NCBI RefSeq assembly: GCF_002051585.1
Contig: NZ_MZGX01000016.1
Coordinates: 62,001-126,000, forward strand
Direction: 5' to 3'
Length of the DNA: 64,000 nt
DNA from: Ruminiclostridium hungatei
GTDB taxonomy: Bacteria > Bacillota > Clostridia > Acetivibrionales > DSM-1351
Positions within the stretch are counted from its first letter, which is position 1, and every line of letters begins with the position of its first letter. Of the stretch, positions 54,663 to 63,595 are shown piece after piece. The notes below the pieces were generated by a model. It was not told the origin of the DNA, did no database searches, and saw only the letters and a program-made list of their open reading frames with translations. Both the position numbers and the translations under genes were made by a program.

Positions 54663-55931
54663 TTAAATAGAATGGGATACCTGTGAACAAGTCTTGTACG
54701 CCGTCCTGTACACAGCCTCTCCCAGTATATCCATTCCTATTTTTATGCTTGCTGCGTCTGTATATTCCTCCGGGCTGTGGCTGATTCCCCGTTCACTTTG
54801 AACAAATATCATGGCACCGGGGGCTATGGAACTGATTATCTGTATATCATGCCCAGCACCGCTGAACATATCAAGATAAGGTATGTTCAGCTCCTCCGCT
54901 ATCTCTCTGGACAGACCGGTCAGACATTCATCCATGGGTACGGGCATCTGCCGGCATAAATATTCAATATGCATCCTCAAACCATTTTTTAATGCCAATT
55001 CGTTGCATTTCTTCTCAAAACTGCAGCCCATATTGAGCAAGACCTCACTTTGAGGACATCGCAAGTCGGCTATCAGCATGGCTTTATCTGGTATGATATT
55101 GGTTGCTCCGGGTCTAACCTCCAGTACTCCCACAGTTCCTACGGAATCACACCCCGACTGTCTTGCAAGCTGCTGCACAAAACCCACCAGCTCTGCTGCG
55201 GCAACCAGAGCATCCTGCCTGTCCTGCATTGTCGTGGTTCCTGCGTGGTTCGCTTCACCTGTAAATTCAGCTTTTATTTTATACTGTCCGGTTATGGTTT
55301 TTACTATCCCTGCGGGAATACCAGAGTCATAAAGCTTCCTGCCCTGCTCGGCATGTAATTCAAAAGCACATAATATGTCGCTTCTCTTACACGACTTCAG
55401 TATTTCTTCGTCAATTGGAGCAAGCCCCGCCCTTTCTCTGGCGGCATTGAAAGACAATCCCGCTGCATCTGTTAAGCCTTCTATTTCCTCATAACTTATT
55501 TCCCCTGTAATAGCCCTGCTTCCTAAAAAACTGCTTTTAAAACGTCCGCCGTCTTCATCACATACGGCCAGCAGTTCAATATTGTGCTCAGGTGTTCCGT
55601 ATTTAAGAAACAGGGTGTCGAGAACCGCCAGCCCTGCAATGACGCCAAGGGCTCCATCATAGGAGCCTCCGCTTTCTACAGAGTCATAGTGGGACAACAG
55701 CAGCACCGTTTTGTCGCTTCGCCCCTCTATGCGCCCATACAGGTTGCCCAGAGCATCCCTTCTTGTTTTCATATTGCCGGACAGCATCCAGCTCTCCAGC
55801 TCGTCCATGGCCATATTCCAGGCATCGGTATATAAAAGGCGGTGGTTCCAGCCGTTATCCATATTTTTTAAGAATTCCAGATGTCTCAGAACACTGCCAA
55901 GGCATTCAGTACTGTTGAAGCTCTCAGTCAT
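54663..55931 (-). CDS. allC: Probable allantoate amidohydrolase (M20 family)
   Basis: 422 aa, peptidase M20 fold with a two-metal site: SHYDSVESGGSYDGALG, ICD-type CDEDGGRFKSSFLGSR, and ELHAEQG; dimer-interface GEANHAGTT. It is in the hydantoinase/carbamoylase/allantoate group. Allantoate amidohydrolase turns allantoate into ureidoglycine, CO2 and NH3. The assignment between the two M20 genes is by comparison: this one has the allantoate-type EDGGRF motif, the neighbour the ureidoglycolate-type EEPTRF. Last gene of the operon, 51 bases after the other M20. Confidence 0.75.
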   Translation of the reverse strand: MTESFNSTECLGSVLRHLEFLKNMDNGWNHRLLYTDAWNMAMDELESWMLSGNMKTRRDALGNLYGRIEGRSDKTVLLLSHYDSVESGGSYDGALGVIAGLAVLDTLFLKYGTPEHNIELLAVCDEDGGRFKSSFLGSRAITGEISYEEIEGLTDAAGLSFNAARERAGLAPIDEEILKSCKRSDILCAFELHAEQGRKLYDSGIPAGIVKTITGQYKIKAEFTGEANHAGTTTMQDRQDALVAAAELVGFVQQLARQSGCDSVGTVGVLEVRPGATNIIPDKAMLIADLRCPQSEVLLNMGCSFEKKCNELALKNGLRMHIEYLCRQMPVPMDECLTGLSREIAEELNIPYLDMFSGAGHDIQIISSIAPGAMIFVQSERGISHSPEEYTDAASIKIGMDILGEAVYRTAYKTCSQVSHSI

Positions 55932-55982
55932 ATGGCCGCCTCTCCTCTTCCAGATAAATTCAGTACTTCAGTTATTAACAGT

Positions 55983-57248
55983 TCAGGCATTTGCACTTCC
56001 CTCTATGGTATTTGCCATGGTCAGCAGGGTATTTGCCAGAATATCCACCCCCACTGCAATGTCTTCATAGTCAGTCCATTCGTCCGGGCTGTGGCTTATA
56101 CCCTTTTTACTGGGTACGAATATCATCGCAACAGGTGCAAATTCCCCCACAAAAAGTGAATCATGATATGCACCGCTTATCATCCTGCGATAGTCAATTC
56201 CCTGACTCAAGCATACATTTTCAATGGTTTTTATAATTCCTTCATCGCATTTCATTGGAATATCATGGTTTTGCAGTATCATCCTTATCTTTACATTGCG
56301 TACCGACTCAATCCGGCCAACTTCCTCTTCCAACCTGCCTATCAAAATATTTTTTGACTGGAAGTCAACATCTCTTATATCAATGGAAAACCTCACAGTG
56401 CCCGGTATTACATTGACTGCATTGGGAACCACGTCCACCCATCCTACGGTAACAGTTGTGTACTCACTCAGCGACTCCCTGGCAAGCTTCTCCAACGACA
56501 GGGCCAGTTCACAGGCAGCCATGTAGGCATCCCTTCTTGCAGTCATTGAGGTCCCTCCTGCATGAGACTGGCAGCCCTGGACTTCAACCATATAATTAGT
56601 AGGGGCACATATGGCTTTCACTATCCCTACGGGCAGTCCTTCCTTATCCAATACTCCATTTTGCTCTATGTGAAGCTCAACAGCTCCGTACACACTCCCT
56701 CTGGCTACAGCCAACCTTTCAAACCCGTTTCTGCTGTATCCCAGGGAATCCAGCACCCCCGCAAGGGTATTCCCGTCCTTATCCAGCAATTGGTGCATAT
56801 CCTCTTTTGTGAGCCTTCCCGCCATTGCTCTGCTGCCAAGGCAGGACAGACCAAAGCGTGTGGGTTCCTCGGAGGTATATACAATAAGCACAATGCTTCT
56901 TTCAGGCCTTACTTCCAACTGCATTATAAGTCGTAGGGCTTCCAGACCTCCCACTACGCCCACCACTCCGTCAAACATTCCCGCATTCAGGACGGAATCT
57001 ATGTGAGAGCCTGTCCAAACGGGCTCAAGCTGTGGATTCCGGCCCTCCAGCACCGCATATATATTTCCTATGGCATCTTCATGCACATTTAAATTCAATT
57101 TTTTCATTTCAGCCTTTATGTACTCCCTGGACTGGATTTCAACCGGCGTAAAAAGTACCCTTGTGGTACCGAATTCGGGTGTGGAATTAAACTCGTTTAT
57201 GCTCTCAATCCAATTCTTAAGGTTATCAATTTCTGCGTGATTTAACAT
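55983..57248 (-). CDS. Probable ureidoglycolate amidohydrolase (M20 family)
   Basis: 421 aa, M20 metal site GSHIDSVLNAGMFDGVVG, SEEPTRFGLSCLGSR, ELHIEQ, and GAYHDSLF near the end. SEEPTRFG-SCLGSR and AYHDSLF agree with plant-type ureidoglycolate amidohydrolase rather than AllC. It would release glyoxylate, CO2 and two NH3 from ureidoglycolate. AAGGAG about 10 bases before ATG. Eighteen bases after the dehydrogenase gene. Confidence 0.75.
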   Translation of the reverse strand: MLNHAEIDNLKNWIESINEFNSTPEFGTTRVLFTPVEIQSREYIKAEMKKLNLNVHEDAIGNIYAVLEGRNPQLEPVWTGSHIDSVLNAGMFDGVVGVVGGLEALRLIMQLEVRPERSIVLIVYTSEEPTRFGLSCLGSRAMAGRLTKEDMHQLLDKDGNTLAGVLDSLGYSRNGFERLAVARGSVYGAVELHIEQNGVLDKEGLPVGIVKAICAPTNYMVEVQGCQSHAGGTSMTARRDAYMAACELALSLEKLARESLSEYTTVTVGWVDVVPNAVNVIPGTVRFSIDIRDVDFQSKNILIGRLEEEVGRIESVRNVKIRMILQNHDIPMKCDEGIIKTIENVCLSQGIDYRRMISGAYHDSLFVGEFAPVAMIFVPSKKGISHSPDEWTDYEDIAVGVDILANTLLTMANTIEGSANA

Positions 57249-57266
57249 ATGAGAAAATCTCCTTGA

Positions 57267-58208
57267 TCAAACGACATTCTTCGGAACGCCCTTCAGCCAC
57301 CCGTCAATATTGTCCAGCACTATTACGGCCCGCTTTTCCATGGATTCTGCGGTAGCAAACGCCACATGGGGCGTAACCACGGTGTTGGGAGCGTTGAAAA
57401 GCGGATGGCTTTGAGGAACAGGCGGCTCAACTTCAAATACATCTATGCCGGCTCCCGCTATCTGTCCGCTTTCCAGTGCCTCTGCAAGAGCCTGGCTGTT
57501 CACAACAGGGCCCCTGGCAGTATTTATCAGTATGGAATCCTTTTTCATCAGTTTAAGTTTTTCTCCATCTATCAGTCCTTTTGTCCCAGCGTTTAGTGGA
57601 ACATGCAGTGAAACAATATCACAGGTGGAGAGCAGCGTATCCAGATCAACATATTTAATTCCTGTTTCCGGTTTTACAGTGCGGCTGTATGCATACACCT
57701 CACAACCGAAAGCTTTGGCAATACCTGCAGTCCTCAAGCCTATTGCACCTGTGCCTATTATTCCGAACTTTTTACCTTCCAGCTCAAAACCAATAAGTCC
57801 TGCCTTTGTCAGACCAGCTCTCGCTGCCTTATCACAGGGAATAATTCTTCTGTAAATGGAAAATATCAGCCCAAAAACAAGGTCGGAAACTGCTACTGTG
57901 GAATATCCTGCACAATTGCAAACTGTAATGCCTCTTTCATGGCAATATTCAACATCTACATGGTCCACTCCCGTAAAAGCCACACAAATCATTTTGAGTT
58001 CCGGACAATGTTCGATTATCTCTCTTCCGTACCTGAAGTTTGTCAACACCACAGCATGGGCATCCTTGCTTCTTTCTATAAGCACCTCCGCCTCCTCCGC
58101 TCTTGTGTCGTAATACACTACTTCCATTCTATTCTCAAGCATTTGGGAAGTCATAGCCAGGAGTTTTTCCTTATCCACACCCAAGGGCTCTAATATCACA
58201 AGTTTCAT
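57267..58208 (-). CDS. D-2-hydroxyacid dehydrogenase
   Basis: 313 aa. Rossmann motif GTGAIGLRTAGIAKAFG, catalytic Arg in NTARGPVVNSQAL, Glu in VFEVEPP, His in VVTPHVAF: a complete D-isomer 2-hydroxyacid dehydrogenase. In this operon it could reduce glyoxylate to glycolate with NAD(P)H, or act on ureidoglycolate. The start is ATG 58208, nine bases after GGAGACC; a longer frame exists but overlaps untranslated leader. Confidence 0.83.
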   Translation of the reverse strand: MKLVILEPLGVDKEKLLAMTSQMLENRMEVVYYDTRAEEAEVLIERSKDAHAVVLTNFRYGREIIEHCPELKMICVAFTGVDHVDVEYCHERGITVCNCAGYSTVAVSDLVFGLIFSIYRRIIPCDKAARAGLTKAGLIGFELEGKKFGIIGTGAIGLRTAGIAKAFGCEVYAYSRTVKPETGIKYVDLDTLLSTCDIVSLHVPLNAGTKGLIDGEKLKLMKKDSILINTARGPVVNSQALAEALESGQIAGAGIDVFEVEPPVPQSHPLFNAPNTVVTPHVAFATAESMEKRAVIVLDNIDGWLKGVPKNVV

Positions 58209-58308
58209 AATAATGGTCTCCGTTCCGCTGCCGTCAAGGCAGCAATTGAAATAAACAGCGGTAAAGCCTTTACCACCTTCCGCAGGGTTCATTTATTAAT
58301 GCTTCCTG

Positions 58309-59073
58309 CTATAAAGCAACATCCCTGTTGCAGTCTTTGGAATAAATATAGGTGAAGGGTTTCGTTCCCACTCCATAGGCACATTGTGGAACATATGGGC
58401 CAAACCAGATGAAATCGTCCTTTTTTATGCCCATCCACCGGTCGTCAAGCATATACATGCCCTCTCCCTCCAAAATATAGGCACCATGCTCCTGTACATG
58501 AGTCTCGGCAAAGGGATGGCAGCCTCCCGGGCTGAAGGATAATATATGCATATTCATGTCAAATCCCATATCTGCAGGGAGCAAATCCTTTATGAATACA
58601 TTGCTCATACCATCATATATCCTGTATTCCAGAAGGTTTACGTTGCCGGTGTATAAATACGGCTGCCCTTCCTTGCAGGGGATATATCTCTGCTTGTAGA
58701 ACAAAAGCCTGCACGGCTCATGACCCCGGTTCTCGAAGCTCATGCCTGTGCCCGGCGGAGTATAGGCATATCCGCCCCCTGTAAGCATAAAGCTCTTTTT
58801 TCCTGCATTTATACCTACCTGTCCATCCATGCAATAGATAAAGCTCTCAATATCCTCTTCTCCGCCGAAAGTCTCTGCCACTCCGCCTCCTGGCTGTGCC
58901 TCAATGACATATTGAACGAAACCTGCTCCCATCTTCGGTGAAGCCACTATACTGACCTTGCAGTTTTTAATTTGGGGTATTATGTTATTAACCAGGCCTT
59001 CCCTGGGGATTACTGCAAAAAGCCCCGGCTTAATTACAGCTCTTGTAGCTAATAAATCTTTTGGATAACCCAT
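58309..59073 (-). CDS. allE: (S)-ureidoglycine aminohydrolase
   Basis: 254 aa bicupin, the AllE/YlbA family: LPADMGFDMNMHILSFSPGG, the metal-binding ETHVQEHGAYILEGEG in the second cupin, and a first cupin with FGGEEDIESFIY. Hydrolyses S-ureidoglycine to S-ureidoglycolate and NH3. GGCGGAGG 5 bases before ATG. Between allB and the dehydrogenase. Confidence 0.9.
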   Translation of the reverse strand: MGYPKDLLATRAVIKPGLFAVIPREGLVNNIIPQIKNCKVSIVASPKMGAGFVQYVIEAQPGGGVAETFGGEEDIESFIYCMDGQVGINAGKKSFMLTGGGYAYTPPGTGMSFENRGHEPCRLLFYKQRYIPCKEGQPYLYTGNVNLLEYRIYDGMSNVFIKDLLPADMGFDMNMHILSFSPGGCHPFAETHVQEHGAYILEGEGMYMLDDRWMGIKKDDFIWFGPYVPQCAYGVGTKPFTYIYSKDCNRDVAL

Positions 59074-59112
59074 TTGAACCTCCGCCTTATTTATGTCTCT
59101 ATTATCCCTTCG

Positions 59113-60471
59113 CTATATCCTTGTTACAAGTCTCCCATGAGAACTTCCTGTCAGTTCTCCCTGACGGGAAACTATTTTACCTCGCACAACGGTTAAGACA
59201 GGCTTACCCTTTCCCTTTAATCCGGTAAAGGCAGATATCCTGTTTTTGTATTTTAAATCCTCAGCCGTTATCTCCCATTCCACCTGAGGGTCTATCACAG
59301 TAAAGTCCGCATCGAAACCCTCCTGGATTCTTCCCTTTCTGCCGTAAACGGAAAAAATCTCGGCAGGCCTTTGACTCATAAGCCTTGCCACCATACAGGG
59401 GCTTTCTCCCCTGGAGTTTACCACCAGATGGTACAAGCCTTGAACGGTAGTCTGCACACCGCTTATACCACCCCAGGCGCCAAATGCTCCCAGCTCACCC
59501 TCTTCTTTTTCCTTCTCTGTTGCAGGTGAATGGTCTGAACAAATAAGGTCAATAGTTCCGTCGCAGACATAGGACCACAGTGCTTCTGAATCCGCCTTCT
59601 TTCTAAGAGGAGGTGAGCACTTGTACAGCATCCCCTTTTCCAGCAGAGTCTCTTCGTTGAACACCAGATAATGCAGACAGGTTTCTGAAGTTATTTTAAT
59701 ACCTCTACGCTTTGCAAGTCTTATTTCTTCGGCTACGGCAGGATGGCTCACATGGCAGATATGTACCTTTGCTCCTGTACTTTCGGCCAACCGGATTAAA
59801 TCTTTGGTTGCTTTCAGTTCCGCTTCCACCGGTCTTGATTCCAGATAATCCATACGTGACAACTGTCCATTTTCAAGCTTATTTAAAGTAAGCCGCCTGA
59901 CTATTTCATCATCCTCGCAGTGAAATCCTGCCAGACCTCCAAATTTTTTAAGAATGGACAGTGCACTATGGATTTCTTCGTCGTTAAGTGAGGTGTAATC
60001 CTCTCCCGGATCGCACATAAAACATTTAAAGGCCAAAACACCGCATTTGTTCAACTCCTCAAGCTTTTTCATTTTCATATTTGAGTTGATTAACGCTCCC
60101 CAGAAGCCGAAATCTACCGCCGACCTGCCTTCAATCAGAGCCAGCTTCCCGGCAAAGGCCTCGGCATCCATGACAGCAGGCTTATTCAGCATAGGCATGT
60201 CCACAACGGTTGTAACACCCCCCAGAGCGGCGGCCTGACTACCTGTCTCAAAGTTTTCCCTCCAGGTATAGCCCGGCTCGTTAAAATGCACATGGCAGTC
60301 AATAAATCCCGGAAAAATATATTTGCCCTCAATATTTAAAGTTTCAACTGCTTCCGCGGTTTCATGCTCCTTTAATGTTCCTGCCACCTTGCCCGCTTTT
60401 ACGGCTATGGACCCTTTTTTTATACCGTCGGCGTTCACAATCACAGCTCCGGTAATGAGCAAATCATACAT
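59113..60471 (-). CDS. allB: Allantoinase
   Basis: 452 aa from MYDLLITGAVIV. Amidohydrolase fold: metal HxH in DCHVHFNEPG (60-62), carboxylatable Lys149 in AFKCFMCDPG, HISVSHP-like HICHVSHP, SDHSPATEKEKEEG. These are the allantoinase (not dihydroorotase) forms, and the neighbours are allE and allC. Opens allantoin to allantoate. GGGGGGAAGAAA precedes ATG 60471; the longer frame has no ribosome site. Confidence 0.93.
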   Translation of the reverse strand: MYDLLITGAVIVNADGIKKGSIAVKAGKVAGTLKEHETAEAVETLNIEGKYIFPGFIDCHVHFNEPGYTWRENFETGSQAAALGGVTTVVDMPMLNKPAVMDAEAFAGKLALIEGRSAVDFGFWGALINSNMKMKKLEELNKCGVLAFKCFMCDPGEDYTSLNDEEIHSALSILKKFGGLAGFHCEDDEIVRRLTLNKLENGQLSRMDYLESRPVEAELKATKDLIRLAESTGAKVHICHVSHPAVAEEIRLAKRRGIKITSETCLHYLVFNEETLLEKGMLYKCSPPLRKKADSEALWSYVCDGTIDLICSDHSPATEKEKEEGELGAFGAWGGISGVQTTVQGLYHLVVNSRGESPCMVARLMSQRPAEIFSVYGRKGRIQEGFDADFTVIDPQVEWEITAEDLKYKNRISAFTGLKGKGKPVLTVVRGKIVSRQGELTGSSHGRLVTRI

Positions 60472-60513
60472 TTTCTTCCCCCCGTGTTTTATGTGCGTCT
60501 GCATTGCTTAATT

Positions 60514-61608
60514 TCAATTGGCAGTTACAAGCTCCGGAAATACCTTCTTCAGAATAGATGCGTCCGCATACTTATCAATGCTTGGAGCTTCGGGGATATT
60601 TCCCATTTCCTTCATGAAGTCTGCCATGGATACACTGGCATCAACAAAAGCCTGATTGTATTCCATTGTATATTTATTCTTGCCCATTATCTCCTTCACC
60701 TGTACTGTCTCCAAATGCAGTTCCGCCGCAATGATTTCCGCAGCTTCATCAGGCTTTTCAGCTATGAAGTCGGTGGCCTTTTTGATGGCTTTTATAAGTG
60801 ATGCCACAGTGTTGGGATTTTCCTTTAAGAAATCATCTGTTACCTGCATTGTAGTGTAAAAGCTTAACCAGTTTACATCACCTGACTTTTCAGGCAGATA
60901 GGATTTTAATCCGCTGAACAGCAGAGTTCCTCCCAGCTTCACAGCATTTGACACCCAGGGCTCCCAGCAAGCCATTGCATCTATATCGCCCTTTTCAAAG
61001 GCGGCAATTTGATCGGAGGGTGAAAGAATAACAAATTTAATCTTGTCTATATCCACACCTAGCTCCTTACACATGTTCCTGATAGCTATCAAAACACCTG
61101 CACCGGAGGCTATTCCTATTTTTTTGCCTTCAAGATCCTTTGCAGACTTGATCTCAACACCCTTGCGAGCAACCACGCACTGGGTATTTCCGATATCTGC
61201 CACCGTGGCAACTACTTTTACACCAACATTATTTGCAGCCAGGGCAATATCTGTATACGTGGACTCAAATGATACCTTGGCTGTTTTTCCTGATATCAAT
61301 GGCGAAATATCTCCACCTGACTGGATCAGCTTATTTGTAACCTTCAGACCTTCTTCAGCAAAGTAGCCTTTTTTATCGGCAATAATCTGCTGTGCGGAAA
61401 TCTGCGGGTCAATAACACCGTATAAGGTCAAGTCGGTTATTTCATTTCCATTGCCTGCTGCCGGACTTGATTGGGCTGCAGTTGATTTTGTACTGTCTGC
61501 TTCTCCCACCGATGCAGTACTGCTGCCAGAGTTGCCACAGCCTGTGATTATGGTGGCCGTCATCATACCTGCCAACAATAAACTTAATATTCTTCTTCTC
61601 ATTTTCAT
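60514..61608 (-). CDS. ABC transporter substrate-binding lipoprotein (NMT1/SsuA-like)
   Basis: 364 aa, lipobox ITGC (Cys 24). Fold of the nitrate/sulfonate/taurine/pyrimidine group (TLYGVIDPQISAQQIIADKKGYFAEEGL; SAKDLEGKKIGIASGAGV). With the permease and ATPase upstream it forms a full importer. Located in the ureide operon, so allantoin or a related ureide or purine is the likely substrate. The 97-base gap before it may carry regulation; none recognised. Confidence 0.8.
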   Translation of the reverse strand: MKMRRRILSLLLAGMMTATIITGCGNSGSSTASVGEADSTKSTAAQSSPAAGNGNEITDLTLYGVIDPQISAQQIIADKKGYFAEEGLKVTNKLIQSGGDISPLISGKTAKVSFESTYTDIALAANNVGVKVVATVADIGNTQCVVARKGVEIKSAKDLEGKKIGIASGAGVLIAIRNMCKELGVDIDKIKFVILSPSDQIAAFEKGDIDAMACWEPWVSNAVKLGGTLLFSGLKSYLPEKSGDVNWLSFYTTMQVTDDFLKENPNTVASLIKAIKKATDFIAEKPDEAAEIIAAELHLETVQVKEIMGKNKYTMEYNQAFVDASVSMADFMKEMGNIPEAPSIDKYADASILKKVFPELVTAN

Positions 61609-61705
61609 ATTGATTTTCCCCTTCCGGTAATTAAGTGTAAATAAATATTTATCTTATATTAAGTCTGCAGCCTTAATAAATGCGAATTATATATTGCCGC
61701 GAGCA

Positions 61706-62584
61706 TCAATCCTCTACGGCATTGGATATCCCTTCCTTCTTCCACTTCAGTATGACATTTTCCAGAGCTGACAGTATACCGTGAAAAATAGTGTATTCCA
61801 GACCTATCAGCGTTGCTGCCAGAAACATATCCGACATCTTGAACCAGTTCTTGGAATCTATAATTATAAAGCCCAAGCCGGAGGAGGCCCCCATCATCTC
61901 TGCCACAACCAGCGCTGAAAACGTAAATGCAAGACTGGCTTTCATTCCTGTCATAATATTGGGCAATGCGGACTTGAAGGTTATCTTGGTAAATACTTGA
62001 AAGGGTGTGGCTCCCAGGCTTATTGCCGAACGTATCAAATGCGGGTCAGTGTTTCTGATGCCGTCTGTAACATACCCAAGCATTGGAATAAAGGTGGCAT
62101 ATGCTATTAACGAGATTTTGGAACCTTCTCCTATTCCAAACCATATAAGGAACATTGGGAGAAATGCAAGAACGGGTATTGGCCCAATCAGGTTCAAAAC
62201 CGGTGTCACCATATTGTCAAACCATTTCCAACTGGTTATCATAACCCCTATGATTATTGAAACAATCAGACCTATGATAAAACCTGAAATCATTCTGTAA
62301 AAGCTTTCGCCAATATGTATGAACAGGGTTCCCTTCATCAGATAAGAATATCCTGTCTCAAGCACCATATACGGTGAGGGCAGGAACACCGGATTAAACC
62401 AGTTGTGTTCAAGATTCAGGTTGCTTATATACTGCCATATAAGAAAGAAAACCAATAAGGAAAAAAGCTTATACCATTTATTGCTTTTAGCCTTTTTAAT
62501 AGCGGCAGTCCTCCTGGATACAGCAGGGGCAAAATATTTTTTTTCTGTAGGCTTATTTATTAACAAGAATTCATCCTGTGCCAT
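61706..62584 (-). CDS. ABC transporter permease (SsuC/TauC type)
   Basis: 292 aa. Cytoplasmic N-terminus, about six membrane helices and an EAA loop (RSAISLGATPFQVFTKITFKSALPNI). GAGGAG precedes ATG. 13 bases after the ATPase gene. Partner of the binding protein at 60514-61608. Confidence 0.85.
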   Translation of the reverse strand: MAQDEFLLINKPTEKKYFAPAVSRRTAAIKKAKSNKWYKLFSLLVFFLIWQYISNLNLEHNWFNPVFLPSPYMVLETGYSYLMKGTLFIHIGESFYRMISGFIIGLIVSIIIGVMITSWKWFDNMVTPVLNLIGPIPVLAFLPMFLIWFGIGEGSKISLIAYATFIPMLGYVTDGIRNTDPHLIRSAISLGATPFQVFTKITFKSALPNIMTGMKASLAFTFSALVVAEMMGASSGLGFIIIDSKNWFKMSDMFLAATLIGLEYTIFHGILSALENVILKWKKEGISNAVED

Positions 62585-62597
62585 TACAAACTCCTCC

Positions 62598-63356
62598 TCA
62601 TTCAGCGATTAGCAATCCCGCCTCGTTTTCTGTCAGTCCCTTTTCGAATATATCCACATATTCCTGAAATTCCGGACTCTTTATATCCCTGGGCCTGTCC
62701 AAATCAATTCTGACATCCTGCTCAATATGCCCATCCTTTAGCAATACTACCCTGTCAGCCAGGTACACTGCTTCAGGAATGCTGTGGGTAATAAAGATAA
62801 TTGTTTTCTTTGTTTTCTCCCATATTTTGATTATTTCACATCTCATATTGTGACGAATCATTGCGTCCAGTGCTCCCAGTGGCTCATCCATCAGAAGCAC
62901 CTGGGGATCATTTGCCAGAGCTCTTGCTATACCTACCCTCTGAGCCATACCTCCTGAAAGACTTCCGGGGTATTTTTTTTCATAGCCCTTTAGTCCTACC
63001 AGCATTATCAGTTCTTCCGCCACCTTCCTGGCATCTTTTCTCCGCTTGAGTCTCGGTCCGAACTCTATGTTCTGCTGTACGGTGTACCATGGAAACAGGG
63101 CATGCTGCTGAAAAACCACTCCTCTTTGTGCTGACGGACCGTCGATTTCCTTACCGTTTACCATGATTCTCCCGGCATCCACCTTCAAATAACCTGCCAG
63201 CAGGTTTAGTAATGTGGACTTTCCGCAGCCGCTTTTACCCAGAATACATACAAATTCTCCATCCTCGATTTTCAGATGAACATTATTTAGTACATATTTC
63301 GGTTTGCCCTCAACTTCTTCAAAAGCCTTGAAGACATTTGTCAAAATCACTCCCAT
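62598..63356 (-). CDS. ABC transporter ATP-binding protein (SsuB/TauB type)
   Basis: 252 aa. Walker A GKSGCGKS, VVFQQHALFPWYTV, signature LSGGMAQRV, Walker B VLLMDEPLGALD, switch HS in ITHSIPEA. First gene of the ureide operon, about 147 bases after the predicted transcription start. GGGGGAAGAGAC lies before the ATG. Confidence 0.88.
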   Translation of the reverse strand: MGVILTNVFKAFEEVEGKPKYVLNNVHLKIEDGEFVCILGKSGCGKSTLLNLLAGYLKVDAGRIMVNGKEIDGPSAQRGVVFQQHALFPWYTVQQNIEFGPRLKRRKDARKVAEELIMLVGLKGYEKKYPGSLSGGMAQRVGIARALANDPQVLLMDEPLGALDAMIRHNMRCEIIKIWEKTKKTIIFITHSIPEAVYLADRVVLLKDGHIEQDVRIDLDRPRDIKSPEFQEYVDIFEKGLTENEAGLLIAE

Positions 63357-63401
63357 GTCTCTTCCCCCTATTTTCCAGGCCCTTTGCCAATTTTAATATA
63401 C

Positions 63402-63441
63402 AAAAAGGACGTAACATAACACAAATGTTATAATTACGCCC
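63402..63441 (-). terminator. Terminator hairpin in the ureide-operon leader
   Basis: On the minus strand a 15-bp stem with one bulge and two G-U pairs, 4-base loop TTTG, then TTTTT. It lies between the predicted promoter and the first ureide gene, so it may act as an attenuator; it could alternatively stop read-through from the PucR gene. Confidence 0.65.
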
Positions 63442-63510
63442 TCGTAAGCTTTCTATTAACTTTTAAGTTTCCTCTGACTTATTGCCTTATTACTGAATTA
63501 ATATGCTTTT

Positions 63511-63519
63511 ATTATAGCA
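63511..63519 (-). promoter_or_regulatory. Extended -10 promoter of the ureide operon
   Basis: TGCTATAAT on the minus strand, no good -35. A weak -35 with an extended -10 fits a promoter that needs an activator. Confidence 0.6.
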
Positions 63520-63536
63520 GGTGAACTTACCATTTC

Positions 63537-63587
63537 ATAGTACTATATGCACATTTTTCATAGTTTTCAGTGTGCATATAGTACTAT
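63537..63587. promoter_or_regulatory. 17-bp perfect inverted repeat upstream of the ureide promoter
   Basis: Arms 63537-63553 and 63571-63587 (ATAGTACTATATGCACA and its reverse complement) with a 17-base spacer. It overlaps the -35 area and lies 8 bases beyond the PucR stop. Candidate PucR binding site or, less likely, a stem without T tract. Confidence 0.6.
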
Positions 63588-63595
63588 CAATATGG

